64,000 bases of DNA from Elusimicrobiota bacterium (GCA_022709755.1 JAKLIF010000002.1:395405-459404); one strand, 5' to 3'. Counted from the stretch's first letter, positions 6,843 through 16,002 are shown. Translations and numbers: made by a program. The notes: a model not told the origin generated them from the sequence alone.

Positions 6843-8801
6843 ATGAAATCACTTCCGCGAGTAACAGTAATTTTCCTGATATTACCCTTGTGGATCGCCG
6901 CGTCGGTTCAATCGGCTGAAATGAATCCCGATTTTGCGGACGAAAACATCCTTTTTACGGACATCTCGATCGCATCGGTGAAGGCCATGAGCGTGCGGGA
7001 ATCCCCCGGTGTGGTGACGTTGGTCACTCGACAGGAGATAGAGCGGTCGGGTGCCCGGGACTTGGTCGATGTGTTGCGACTCGTGCCGGGGTTTGAGTTC
7101 GGAACGGATGTCTGGGGGGCGGTGGGCATCGGTTTCCGTGGGAATTGGGCCAACGAAGGGAAGGTTTCTCTGCGCCTTGACGGGCAGGAGATGAACGAAC
7201 TGTTCTATACGAATACGGCGTTCGGCAACCACTTCCCTGTCGAACAAATCGAGAGGGTCGAGATCATCCGCGGTCCCGGATCGGCCATCTACGGCGGTTG
7301 CGCGGAACTTGCCGTGATCAACATCATCACCAAGGGTCCCGACCAGAACGGGGCTGAGGCCACAGTGACATATGGCCGCATGGAAACGACCGATGCGAGG
7401 AGGAACGGCTCGATCTCATATGGAAAAAACACGGGCGATCTGTCGTTCAGCGGGTCGGTCTTTGCGGGCCAGGGAACCCGGAGCGATAAGCTTTTCACCG
7501 ACATCAACGGGAGCTCTTACGATATGGATAAGAATTCCCGTCTAGACCCGTTCAATGCCAATGGGTTCGTGTCTTACCGCGGTCTGTCCGTCCGGACGAT
7601 CATCGACCATTATCATATGACTCAACGGGATGCCTATGGCTCCGATAACGCCACCGCCACGGAAAACGATTGGGATACGGCGATCGTTTCCGCCGAGTAC
7701 GATTATAATCTTTGCCAGAGCTTGATGCTGACGCCGGGCTTCCAATATAAGAGACAGACCCCCTGGAAGACGACGGGGGGAGGTCTTTTTGTGGCTCCGT
7801 TCAACCAGGAGGTGGAACGGATCACGGGCAGCCTGTCATTCAGCTATGATGCCAATGAGTCTTTGAACCTGATCGGGGGAGTGGAATCCTATATCGATCG
7901 GGCGGAAGACAAGACGGGGGGCATGATTTTCGACGGGCGGGACAAAGTCGACTATTCGAACGTGTCCGGCCACATCCAAGGCCTCCTGTCCAATCCCATT
8001 GCGAATGTCGTCGCCGGGGCGCGTTACGAGAAACATTCGGCCTACGGGGCTTCGTTCGTGCCCCGCGTCGGAGTCACTAAAGCGCTGGACCGAGCCTATT
8101 GTAAGGTGTTGGGGAGCCAATCTTTCCGTGCCCCGAGTATTTCGAACATACAAATAAATAAAAACATCGATCCCGAAAAGACGACGACTTGGGAATTCGA
8201 GACGGGTTACGATCTGACAAGGCATCTGACGGCGTCGGCGAACGTGTTCGATACGGCCATCCGTGGCCCCATCATCTATCAAGTCGACCCGCTCACCAGC
8301 GTCGAATCTTATGTGAATTTCGATGAGATACACACGCGCGGATATGAACTGGAAGTCAAATCGCGCGGGGGGTGGGGATACGCCTCGGTTTCCTATTCGT
8401 TCTATGACGTGCTTCATAGCGACGCACTGGATTACAGTGTGCCCGGGAACGACGATGTCTTTTTGGCGTTTTCTCCCCACAAGGTCGCCGCGACCGCGTC
8501 GTTCAATATCACGAATCGCCTGAGTTTGAACCCCTCCGTGTCTTATCTCGGGGGGCGTTATGGATATTCGTCGAAGGGAGATGATGGAAACCCGACGATC
8601 AAAAACGTGGCACCGGCCTGTCTTCTGAATATCTATTTGTTTTATCGGAACGCCCTGATGGAGGACCTTGATATCGGGGTGGGGATCTATGATGTCGTCA
8701 ATTCGGGCCCTGATTTCATTCAGCCGTATAACGGCGGACACCCCTCCATTCCCGGACCTTCCCGGGAGATATTGATCAGAATCCGGTATAAATTCCTGTA
8801 A
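6843..8801 (+). CDS. TonB-dependent outer-membrane receptor
   Basis: A 652-residue receptor. Residues 1-25 form a signal peptide ending QSAE. The plug domain (~40-165) shows SPGVVTLVTRQEIERSGARD, LRLVPGFEFG and VEIIRGPGSAIYGG followed by VINIITKG, the standard plug signature. The remainder is a beta-barrel with alternating strands, ending REILIRIRYKFL with a hydrophobic terminal residue as usual for barrel assembly. No TonB/ExbBD genes or substrate-specific partners lie nearby, so the ligand (siderophore, cobalamin or other) cannot be assigned. An extended -10-like TGGTAGAAT at 6805-6813 may drive it. A GC-rich antisense frame across it is a shadow. Confidence 0.9.
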   Translation: MKSLPRVTVIFLILPLWIAASVQSAEMNPDFADENILFTDISIASVKAMSVRESPGVVTLVTRQEIERSGARDLVDVLRLVPGFEFGTDVWGAVGIGFRGNWANEGKVSLRLDGQEMNELFYTNTAFGNHFPVEQIERVEIIRGPGSAIYGGCAELAVINIITKGPDQNGAEATVTYGRMETTDARRNGSISYGKNTGDLSFSGSVFAGQGTRSDKLFTDINGSSYDMDKNSRLDPFNANGFVSYRGLSVRTIIDHYHMTQRDAYGSDNATATENDWDTAIVSAEYDYNLCQSLMLTPGFQYKRQTPWKTTGGGLFVAPFNQEVERITGSLSFSYDANESLNLIGGVESYIDRAEDKTGGMIFDGRDKVDYSNVSGHIQGLLSNPIANVVAGARYEKHSAYGASFVPRVGVTKALDRAYCKVLGSQSFRAPSISNIQINKNIDPEKTTTWEFETGYDLTRHLTASANVFDTAIRGPIIYQVDPLTSVESYVNFDEIHTRGYELEVKSRGGWGYASVSYSFYDVLHSDALDYSVPGNDDVFLAFSPHKVAATASFNITNRLSLNPSVSYLGGRYGYSSKGDDGNPTIKNVAPACLLNIYLFYRNALMEDLDIGVGIYDVVNSGPDFIQPYNGGHPSIPGPSREILIRIRYKFL

Positions 8802-8871
8802 AAAGGAGTCGAAGGCTTCCCTGGACGGGGGCTATGTTTTTTGATATATAAGGTGTTGGTTTGTCTTAGAC

Positions 8872-8961
8872 GGAGAGATGCGTGAGCGGTTGAAACGGCA
8901 CGACTGGAAATCGTGTAGGGCTGCAAGGTCCTCGAGGGTTCGAATCCCTCTCTCTCCGCCA
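8872..8961 (+). tRNA. tRNA-Ser (anticodon GGA)
   Basis: Acceptor GGAGAGA (8872-8878) pairs with TCTCTCC (8951-8957), followed by G and an encoded CCA (8959-8961). The anticodon arm CACGA-CTGGAAA-TCGTG gives GGA, reading UCC/UCU. A long variable arm is present. The last 11 bases plus the downstream GTTTTATTT are identical to those after the tRNA-Ser(GCU) gene at 4908-5001. Confidence 0.95.
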
Positions 8962-9073
8962 GTTTTATTTGTTGGGTGAGACGAAGGGCCGCCTCTCCGC
9001 GATTGTTTCTCTGCAAAAACCGTGAAAATCAATGCCGCTCAACACACATTAAAGAACTGACCGGGTATTCGAA

Positions 9074-11191
9074 ATGACATTGAGGAAAAAAGTCATATTG
9101 TATCTAGCCCTCTCGTTTCTGGGGTTATTGATATCGTTGTCCGTCATTTTAAACCTGACCGTCATGCGGCGGTTCGACCGGATCGACGAACAGAACCTCC
9201 ATCGGGATATCCTGCGGTTGGAAGCGGCGGTCGGCGAAAATCTTAAACAGTTGAATATGAGCACCCGGGATTATTCCGCCTGGGATGACACGTGTCTTTA
9301 TGTCTCGGGCCGGAAGCCGGACTATCCGAAAATCAATTTCAATCCGAATGTGTTCGTGAACCTGTCCGTGAACGTGATCGTCGTGGCGGACGCGAACCGG
9401 CGGCTGGTTTTTTCGGGGGGATATGATCTGAAGGAGAGAAAAATAGTGCCGATGGCGCCGGCGGTCGAGGCTTTTCTGAAATCAAACAGCGCCATCTACC
9501 AGCATCAGAATGCGGATAGTTATCTGACGGGGCTTGTGGTGGTGGGAGGGAAGGCGTTGATCCTGGCGTCCCGTCCGATCATCACGAGCGATTATCAAGG
9601 GCCCATCCGGGGGACGATGATCATGATGCGATACCTGGATCAGAGCGAGATCAAACACTTATCGGATGTCGTCCAACTGTCCGTTCACGGCATGGTCGGG
9701 GGGGGGGATGGTTTCGAGTTTGAGAATAAACGGGGGCGTCCGGGACCCAAAATCGCCGTCAAGAGAATTGATCGGCGGAAGATCGTCGGCGCCATTCAGC
9801 TGGAAGACATCGAAGGGCGTCCCGCCTATGTTTTCAGCATCTTGAAGGACCGGGTCGTTTATGGGCAGGGCCGGGAGATGTTCTATTACCTCCTGATCGT
9901 TCTGACGGCCCTTTTTTCCATCGTCGGTTTCGCCAGCCTGAGGTTTGTCGATCAAGCGGTCCTCTCGCGGTTGACCAAACTGAAACAGGAGATCGGATCC
10001 ATTGATTCCTATGATGGACGGGTGACCGTCCAGCAGGAGGATGAATTGTCGAAGGTCGGATCGGCCATCAATGAGTTGCTGGAATCACTGGTGATATCTA
10101 AGCACATGATCCGCGATGGAAACGTGAGGTATCAGCATCTCCTGGAAGCCATATCGGATATGGTCTGGGTCTTGAATGGAAAGGGCGTGGTGCTCCTCAC
10201 AAATTCGGCGGGGTGTCGCGGGCTTGGATGTTCCCGTGAGTCCCTTCAAAACCACACACTCATCGAGGTTTATCCGGGCCTTCGCGATACCAAGGTTTAT
10301 AAGACATTCCAGGAGTCCCTTGACTATCGGCGGGCCGTTTCGTTTGAGGATACGCTGACATTGCCGACCGGAAGCGCCGTTCCTTTTGAGATCAGCATCT
10401 ATCCCGTCGCGGAGGGGATCTTGTGCATCCTCCGGGATATTTCCCGGCGGAAAGAGGCCGAAGAGCGGCTCATCCAGACGGAAAAAATGTCGGCGATGGG
10501 GCGGATCGCCGCCGGGGTGGCCCATGAGATCAATAATCCGTTGGGCTTGATCCTCGGGTTCGCGCAATCGGCCCTCCAGAAGGGGATCGCCGATGCCAAT
10601 TTGGAATATGCGTTGAACACCATCCAGAGCGAGGCGATCCGATGCAAGAATTTCGTGCAGGACCTGCTGTCTTTTTCCCGGCACGGCGGAGCCGATCAGG
10701 AACTGGTGGATATGAACGCGGCCATTCAGGGGACATTGACACTGGTGGAGGCGCAGGCGAAAGTTCATCACGTCAAACTGACGCTGGAACTGGCTCCCGC
10801 GTTACCGCTCGTCCGCGGCAATAAGAACCATTTCCAACAGATCGTCATCAACCTCGCGAACAATGCCGTCGATGCCATGGACAAGGGCGGCGAATTGAAG
10901 ATCATCACGGATATCCAACTGGTCGAGGGGAGTCGATTCGTCCGGGTCCGGGTGTCCGATACGGGGCACGGGATCAATCCCGAGACGCTCAGTCGGATCT
11001 ATGATCCGTTCTTCACAACGAAGCCGGTCGGTCATGGAACCGGGTTGGGTTTGAACATGGTCAACGAACTCGTGAAGAAGCATTCGGGAAGGATTCACGT
11101 GGACAGCCATCCGGGAAAAACGGTTTTTCAGGTCATGTTCGCGGCGGTGGACGGCGGCGGGACTTCGGATCAGACCGGCCCTATCTCCTAG
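9074..11191 (+). CDS. CHASE4-PAS sensor histidine kinase
   Basis: A 705-residue membrane kinase. TM1 lies at ~residues 8-30, followed by a periplasmic CHASE4-type sensor (~35-265; YSAWDDTCLYV), TM2 at ~270-293 (YYLLIVLTALFSIVGFASL), a HAMP-like linker, and a PAS domain at ~350-460. The HisKA domain has phospho-acceptor H484 in VAHEINNP, and the HATPase_c domain (~590-700) shows the N-box INLANNAVDAM, the G1 box VSDTGHGI and HGTGLGLNMV. It should autophosphorylate in response to an extracytoplasmic signal. No response regulator is adjacent, so it is an orphan; the regulators at 38168 and 43289 are far away. Confidence 0.92.
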   Translation: MTLRKKVILYLALSFLGLLISLSVILNLTVMRRFDRIDEQNLHRDILRLEAAVGENLKQLNMSTRDYSAWDDTCLYVSGRKPDYPKINFNPNVFVNLSVNVIVVADANRRLVFSGGYDLKERKIVPMAPAVEAFLKSNSAIYQHQNADSYLTGLVVVGGKALILASRPIITSDYQGPIRGTMIMMRYLDQSEIKHLSDVVQLSVHGMVGGGDGFEFENKRGRPGPKIAVKRIDRRKIVGAIQLEDIEGRPAYVFSILKDRVVYGQGREMFYYLLIVLTALFSIVGFASLRFVDQAVLSRLTKLKQEIGSIDSYDGRVTVQQEDELSKVGSAINELLESLVISKHMIRDGNVRYQHLLEAISDMVWVLNGKGVVLLTNSAGCRGLGCSRESLQNHTLIEVYPGLRDTKVYKTFQESLDYRRAVSFEDTLTLPTGSAVPFEISIYPVAEGILCILRDISRRKEAEERLIQTEKMSAMGRIAAGVAHEINNPLGLILGFAQSALQKGIADANLEYALNTIQSEAIRCKNFVQDLLSFSRHGGADQELVDMNAAIQGTLTLVEAQAKVHHVKLTLELAPALPLVRGNKNHFQQIVINLANNAVDAMDKGGELKIITDIQLVEGSRFVRVRVSDTGHGINPETLSRIYDPFFTTKPVGHGTGLGLNMVNELVKKHSGRIHVDSHPGKTVFQVMFAAVDGGGTSDQTGPIS

Positions 11192-11209
11192 GGACGGATC
11201 GAAAGAGGG

Positions 11210-11283
11210 TAGCCCGTACGGGAGTCGAACCCGTGATCTCCACCTTGAGAGGGTGGCGTCCTAGGCCACTAGACGAACGGGCC
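11210..11283 (-). tRNA. tRNA-Glu (anticodon CUC)
   Basis: On the minus strand the gene begins GGCCCGTTCGTCTAGTGG, typical of bacterial tRNA-Glu. Its anticodon arm CCACC-CTCTCAA-GGTGG gives CUC, and the T-arm contains GGGTTCGACTCCC. Acceptor pairing is GGCCCGT with ACGGGCT, including a G-U at position 1. CCA is not encoded, since CCC follows the discriminator A. Confidence 0.93.
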
Positions 11284-11370
11284 ATCCACAGTCAACTGCT
11301 GAAAGTTTACTTTTTTTCGGTGACACAGTTCAATGCCATTTTTCTTTGATGGCATCCCCCTCGGCAGTTC

Positions 11371-11379
11371 TGCTAAAAT
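11371..11379 (+). promoter_or_regulatory. Possible extended -10 promoter of pduS
   Basis: TGCTAAAAT is an extended -10 hexamer with no good -35. It ends 7 bases before the ATG at 11387, so transcription would start at or next to the start codon. No Shine-Dalgarno sequence precedes that ATG, consistent with a leaderless transcript, but a single weak match cannot prove this. Confidence 0.3.
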
Positions 11380-11386
11380 AAACCCC

Positions 11387-12715
11387 ATGAGCGATCTTCT
11401 GGTCAAAAAGATAAGGCAGGCGGGAGTGGTGGGCGCGGGCGGCGCCGGGTTCCCGACCTATGTCAAAGCGGAATCGAAGGCCGAGGTTGTCGTGGCCAAC
11501 GGCGCCGAATGCGAACCGCTCCTCCACAAGGACAAGGAATTGTTGAAACGCGCGGCGCCGGCCGTCGTCAGAGGTTTGGAAATACTGATGGAGTCCACCG
11601 GGGCGACAACGGGGCTCATCGGGATCAAGAGTAAGAATCACGATGCCGTCGAGGCGGTGCGGAGAGCCCTCTCCTCCGACAGGGTCAAGGTTCATCCCTT
11701 GGGGGATTTTTATCCGGCCGGCGACGAATACACGCTCGTCTACGAGACGACCCGGCGTTTGATCCCTCCGGCGGGCATCCCCATCGAGGTGGGGGTGGTC
11801 GTCAATAACGTCGAGACCCTCTATAACGTGTCCCGGGCCGCCGACGGGATTCCCGTGACGGAAAAGTACGTGACCGTGGCGGGAGCCGTCAAGAATCCTT
11901 CCACTTTCCTGGTTCCTCTCGGGTGTTCGTTCAGGCAGTTGATCGATGCGGCCGGCGGCGTTCTCGTCGAAGACCCGGTCATCGTGGACGGCGGCCCCAT
12001 GATGGGGAAGATCGTTCAATCGATGGATCTGCCGGTCACCAAGACCACCGGGGGGTTGATCGTGCTGTCGGCGCGGCATCCGCTGGTGTGGCGGAAATCT
12101 CAGCCGGTGCGGGTTTTCCGCAAGATCGGGAAATCCGGATGCGACCAATGCTCCTATTGCACTCAGCTGTGCCCGCGATACCTCCTGGGTTATCCCATCG
12201 AGCCGCATAAGGTGATGAGGAGCTTGGGGTTCACCGGGTCACAGAAGGAATTGTGGAGCCGGTGGGCCCTGTTGTGCTGCGAATGTTCCTTATGCAGTCT
12301 GTATTCCTGCCCCGAACAGTTGGATCCGAGGAATGTGTGCGTGACGGCCAAGGGGGACCTCCGCAAGAACAACATCTTGTGGAAGAACAGCGGGATGCCG
12401 GCCGGCCCCCGGAAGACCCATGGGATGTATCCTTACCGGAAAACGCCGATCAAACTCCTGATGAAACGGCTCGGATTACACGGTTACGATAAACCGGCCC
12501 CCCTGGCGGATTCGCCGTTGTCGACGGGCCGGGTCACGCTGTCGTTGTCCCAACACGTGGGAGCCCCGGCGATCCCGGTGGTGAAGCCGGGGCAAAAGGT
12601 CCAACGCGGAGACGTGGTGGCGGAACCTCCCGAGGGGAAGCTGGGGGCGCTCCTTCATTCGAGTCTGACGGGCACGGTGCGCCAAACGGATCCGGCGATC
12701 GTGATCGAATCCTGA
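11387..12715 (+). CDS. pduS: PduS-like RnfC-family Fe-S flavoprotein
   Basis: A 442-residue protein with the PduS/RnfC architecture. The N-terminal flavin/NADH-binding block (~residues 10-130) opens with GVVGAGGAGFPTYVKAES and contains VVANGAECEPLL; an SLBB domain follows (~165-215). Two ferredoxin-type clusters are visible: CDQCSYCTQLCPRY near residue 250 and CCECSLCSLYSCPE near 297. In propanediol microcompartments PduS is the cobalamin reductase that recycles B12 and binds shell protein PduT. The next gene here is a PduT homologue, but no diol dehydratase or other shell genes are seen. ATG 11387 was chosen because homologues start with MSDLLVKK-like sequence; the frame is open 54 bases further upstream. 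Confidence 0.88.
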   Translation: MSDLLVKKIRQAGVVGAGGAGFPTYVKAESKAEVVVANGAECEPLLHKDKELLKRAAPAVVRGLEILMESTGATTGLIGIKSKNHDAVEAVRRALSSDRVKVHPLGDFYPAGDEYTLVYETTRRLIPPAGIPIEVGVVVNNVETLYNVSRAADGIPVTEKYVTVAGAVKNPSTFLVPLGCSFRQLIDAAGGVLVEDPVIVDGGPMMGKIVQSMDLPVTKTTGGLIVLSARHPLVWRKSQPVRVFRKIGKSGCDQCSYCTQLCPRYLLGYPIEPHKVMRSLGFTGSQKELWSRWALLCCECSLCSLYSCPEQLDPRNVCVTAKGDLRKNNILWKNSGMPAGPRKTHGMYPYRKTPIKLLMKRLGLHGYDKPAPLADSPLSTGRVTLSLSQHVGAPAIPVVKPGQKVQRGDVVAEPPEGKLGALLHSSLTGTVRQTDPAIVIES

Positions 12716-12727
12716 TCCCGTTTTTAT

Positions 12728-12755
12728 TTGTCGGATGGACGATAAATGCTATGAT
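12728..12755 (+). promoter_or_regulatory. Candidate promoter of pduT
   Basis: TTGTCG at 12728-12733, a 16-base spacer, then TATGAT at 12750-12755 preceded by TG. It lies 62 bases upstream of the PduT start, so pduT may be transcribed separately as well as with pduS. Confidence 0.4.
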
Positions 12756-12817
12756 TATCCGCCGCGACGGGCGTTGGCCTTGTCGCCGGAAAAATAGGGA
12801 AGGGTCGGAGTCCTCGC

Positions 12818-13366
12818 ATGCATAACGCAATCGGTCTGGTGGAACTCAGCAGCATGGTGAAGGGATATGAAGTCACCGACATCATGCTCAAGACATCGAA
12901 CGTCGAGCTGCTCATGGCGCGGACGATCTGTCCCGGTAAATACATCGTCTTGGTGGCCGGGGACGTGGCCGACGTTCAGGCCAGCGTGGAGGCCGGAAAA
13001 GACCTGTCGGGGGAGAGCCTCGTGGACCAGATGGTGATCCCGAACGTGCATCCCGGCGTGTTTCCAGCCATCACGGGCAGCGTGGTGGCCGACAAGCTGG
13101 AGGCGTTGGGTCTCATCGAGACTTTTTCCGTGGCCTCCCTGATCGAAGCGGCGGACGCCGCCGCCAAGACGTCGGACGTGAAGATCCTGGAGATCCGTCT
13201 GGCCATGGCCATGGGGGGGAAGGCCTACGTGTCTCTCACCGGGACGGTCGCCGCCGTCCAAGCGGCCGTGAACGCGGGTTCCGAATCGGTCATTCAGAAG
13301 GGGCTTTTGGTTCAAAGGGTCGTCATCCCGCAGCCGCGCCCCGAACTATTGAGAGAGATGATCTAA
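12818..13366 (+). CDS. pduT: Tandem-BMC shell protein, PduT-like
   Basis: A 182-residue protein with two BMC domains. The first (~1-90) begins AIGLVELSSMVKGYEVTDIM and continues VELLMARTICPGKYIVLVAG; the second (~95-180) begins EALGLIETFSVASLIEAADA and has VAAVQAAVNAGSES. Length and the tandem arrangement match PduT, a trimeric pseudohexamer whose central pore holds an iron-sulfur cluster in characterised members. The cysteine in the ARTICPGKY segment should be compared with the cluster ligand; otherwise the ligand is not obvious. Direct downstream placement of the PduS partner is the standard pairing. Absence of other shell genes in the window suggests a satellite locus. Confidence 0.9.
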   Translation: MHNAIGLVELSSMVKGYEVTDIMLKTSNVELLMARTICPGKYIVLVAGDVADVQASVEAGKDLSGESLVDQMVIPNVHPGVFPAITGSVVADKLEALGLIETFSVASLIEAADAAAKTSDVKILEIRLAMAMGGKAYVSLTGTVAAVQAAVNAGSESVIQKGLLVQRVVIPQPRPELLREMI

Positions 13367-13522
13367 GGACAACATGATACCGACGAAGACACGACACCCA
13401 TCATCCCCCCGGATCCCTTGGCCGGCGTCCCGCTACGCCTTGTTCAGTCGGTTCCTCACCCGCTGACGCGTCCGTTTTCCAGAAAAATCGTCACGTTATC
13501 CACCCCGAAAGGAGAATTGATC

Positions 13523-14719
13523 ATGGTCCTCGCGCATAAAGTCAGTTCCTTGAGCCCCTCGCCCACCCTCGCGATCACGGCCAAGGCGAATCGGATGAAG
13601 AAAGAGGGCATCCATGTCATCGGTTTCGGCGCGGGAGAACCCGATTTCGATACGCCGCAGAACATCAAAGAGGCGGCGGTGGCGGCCCTTCGGAAAGGGT
13701 TGACGAAATACACGCCCAGTTCCGGGATCCCGGAACTGAAAGAAGCGATCGTCCGTAAGTTTCAGAAGGACAACGGGCTGGAGTATAAACCGGAGAACAT
13801 CATCGTGTCATGCGGGGCCAAACACACCATCTTCAACGCGGTCCTGGCTTTGTGCGAGGAGGGAGACGAGGTCCTTCTCCCGGCGCCGTTCTGGGTGAGT
13901 TATCCCGAGATGATCAAACTGACCGGGGCCAAGACCGTTCTTTTGCCGACCACCGCGGCCGATGGTTTCAAGGTGACGGCGGAACAGCTGAAGAAAGCCA
14001 TCACGCCGAAAACGAAACTTTTCATCCTAAACTCTCCCTCCAATCCGACGGGGATGATGTATTCGGAGAAGGATCTTCGGGAGATCGGGACCGTCCTTGC
14101 CGGGGCGGGGGTCTGGTGCCTGTCGGATGAGATCTATGAAAAACTGTGTTACGACGGTCATCGTCACGTCAGTATCGCGAGTTTGGGCGGGGATATCCAG
14201 GATAAGACGATCGTGGTGAACGGGGTCTCGAAATCCTATGCCATGACCGGTTGGCGGATCGGTTATGCGGCCGGTCCCAAAGAGGTGGTTCAGGCCATGT
14301 CCAATCTTCAGGACCATTCCACCTCGAACCCCACATCCATCTCCCAATGGGCCACGGTGGAGGCGCTCAATGGTCCCCAGGACGAGGTGGAGCGGATGCG
14401 AGTGGAGTTCCAAAAGAGGCGCGACGGGATGGTTCAACTCTTATCCGCGATCCCGGGACTGAGTGTGGGTCTTCCTCAGGGGGCTTTCTACTGTTTTGTG
14501 GACGTCTCGGGATTGTTCGGGAAAAAATATAACGGCCAGCCGATCGGGGGGTCCTTGTCGGTGACGGACCTGTTGCTGACCGAAGCCCGGATCGCGGTGG
14601 TGCCCGGTTGCGTCTTCGGGGACGACCGTTGCGTGCGGTTGTCCTACGCCACGTCGATGGAGAACATCGCCGAAGGGTTGAAGCGGTTCGCTGATTTTGT
14701 GAAAAAAGTGTCCGTATAG
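13523..14719 (+). CDS. aspC: Class I/II aminotransferase, aspartate aminotransferase-like
   Basis: A 398-residue PLP enzyme. FGAGEPDFDTPQNIKEAA, YTPSSGIPELKEAI and NSPSNPTG are the class I signatures. SDEIYEKLCYDG supplies the aspartate that contacts the pyridine nitrogen, and VNGVSKSYAMTGWRIGY holds the Schiff-base lysine (SKS) and a substrate-side arginine. C-terminal VRLSYATSMENI supplies the alpha-carboxylate arginine. ATG 13523 is preceded by AAAGGAG 8 bases upstream, so the longer in-frame start at 13418 was rejected. Aspartate/oxaloacetate is the likeliest pair. The next gene, 11 bases downstream, encodes an acyl-CoA condensing enzyme that may use the oxoacid. Confidence 0.9.
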   Translation: MVLAHKVSSLSPSPTLAITAKANRMKKEGIHVIGFGAGEPDFDTPQNIKEAAVAALRKGLTKYTPSSGIPELKEAIVRKFQKDNGLEYKPENIIVSCGAKHTIFNAVLALCEEGDEVLLPAPFWVSYPEMIKLTGAKTVLLPTTAADGFKVTAEQLKKAITPKTKLFILNSPSNPTGMMYSEKDLREIGTVLAGAGVWCLSDEIYEKLCYDGHRHVSIASLGGDIQDKTIVVNGVSKSYAMTGWRIGYAAGPKEVVQAMSNLQDHSTSNPTSISQWATVEALNGPQDEVERMRVEFQKRRDGMVQLLSAIPGLSVGLPQGAFYCFVDVSGLFGKKYNGQPIGGSLSVTDLLLTEARIAVVPGCVFGDDRCVRLSYATSMENIAEGLKRFADFVKKVSV

Positions 14720-14730
14720 GAGGAGTCATC

Positions 14731-15984
14731 ATGCCGAAGATATATCTGATCGATGTAACGAACCGGGACGGGGTGCAGACATCCCGAATCTGCTTGTCGA
14801 AGCTTCAGAAGACCATCCTGAACATGTATCTGAACGAGATGGGGGTCTTCCAGAGCGAGTTCGGGTTCCCCCTGACCCATCACGAGACCAATTACCTCAA
14901 CGCCAACCTGGAGTTGGCTGAAAGCGGTGTGCTGTCGCCTCTCCGGCTGGGAGGATGGATCCGCGCGATCAAGGGGGATGTCGTTGAGACGTTCAAGAAT
15001 TGCCCGAAGATCAAGCACTTGAACCTGTCCATCTCCACGTCGGACCAGATGATCATGCATAAGTTCAAGGGGAAGCTGGACCACAAGGCCATCATCAGCG
15101 AGATGTCGGAAGCCGTTCAAACGGCCCGGCAGAAGGGGGCGGAAAGCATCGGAGTCAACGCCGAGGACGCCTCCCGGACCTCCCTGGATTACCTCATCAA
15201 GTTCGTGGGGGCCCTGAAAGAGGCCGGCGCCGACCGCTTTCGGTATTGCGACACGCTGGGTTGCGACAGCCCCTTCTCCATCTACGACCGGATCAAGAAG
15301 ATCGCCGCCGAAGTGAGGATCCCGATCGAACTGCACTGCCACAACGACCTTGGAATGGTGGTGGGCACCTCGGTGGGGGGAGCCATCGCGGCCAACGACG
15401 CGGGAGTGGACGCCTACATCAATACATGCGTGAACGGGATGGGAGAACGGGCGGGGAACGCCGACTTGGTGGCCGTCATCCTGGCCATCCGATACGGAAG
15501 CGGTCTCCATGATAAATATCAGTTGGATGAGAGGGTCAACCTCAAGGCGGCTTGGAAAGCGTGCAAATACGCCTCCTACGCGTTCGGAATCCCGATCCCC
15601 ATCAATCAACCCGGAGTCGGATCCAATGCGTTCGCTCATGAGTCGGGGATCCATGCCGACGGCGCGCTCAAGGACCGGCGGAACTATGAGCTATACGACT
15701 ATGAGGAACTCGGTCGGGGAGAGATGGAAGTCATCGAGACCGGTCGCCAGATCACCGTGGGAGAATATTCCGGGATCAAGGGGTTCCGCAACGTGTATGA
15801 AAAACTCGAGGTCGAGTTTAAAGGGGAAGCGGAGGCCAATCGGATCCTTGAACTGGTCCGCTTCGCGAACGTGCACAACCAGAAGCCCCTCGTGCAGGAG
15901 GAGTTGCGTTTCATCGCTCAGCATCCGGAGATTGCCAAGAAGATCCTCACCATGTCGCCCTTGGCGGGAGAAAAATCCAAATAA
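14731..15984 (+). CDS. Homocitrate synthase family enzyme (possible Re-citrate synthase)
   Basis: A 417-residue DRE-TIM metallolyase. The N-terminus IDVTNRDGVQTSRI carries the conserved R-D-G. ELHCHNDLGM gives the two metal-binding histidines, and NTCVNGMGERAGNADL is the conserved C-terminal barrel motif of isopropylmalate/homocitrate synthases. The variant opening (VTNRDGVQT instead of TLRDGEQ), together with SEFGFP and GVNAEDASRT, reminds me of Re-citrate synthases of anaerobes. It lacks the long LeuA allosteric domain. AGGAGG lies directly before the start. Coupling to an aspartate aminotransferase would supply oxaloacetate, which fits citrate formation, but homocitrate synthase cannot be excluded. 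Confidence 0.8.
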   Translation: MPKIYLIDVTNRDGVQTSRICLSKLQKTILNMYLNEMGVFQSEFGFPLTHHETNYLNANLELAESGVLSPLRLGGWIRAIKGDVVETFKNCPKIKHLNLSISTSDQMIMHKFKGKLDHKAIISEMSEAVQTARQKGAESIGVNAEDASRTSLDYLIKFVGALKEAGADRFRYCDTLGCDSPFSIYDRIKKIAAEVRIPIELHCHNDLGMVVGTSVGGAIAANDAGVDAYINTCVNGMGERAGNADLVAVILAIRYGSGLHDKYQLDERVNLKAAWKACKYASYAFGIPIPINQPGVGSNAFAHESGIHADGALKDRRNYELYDYEELGRGEMEVIETGRQITVGEYSGIKGFRNVYEKLEVEFKGEAEANRILELVRFANVHNQKPLVQEELRFIAQHPEIAKKILTMSPLAGEKSK

Positions 15985-16002
15985 GAGAACGTTTCAAGGA
16001 AT

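Noticed and set aside
11333..11355. Inverted repeat ATGCCAT/ATGGCAT upstream of pduS, considered as a terminator
   Set aside because: The T-run is in the loop rather than after the stem, and no gene on the plus strand ends just before it.
11387..13366. Complete bacterial microcompartment operon
   Set aside because: Only PduS and PduT are present; no other shell or core enzyme gene was seen in the window.
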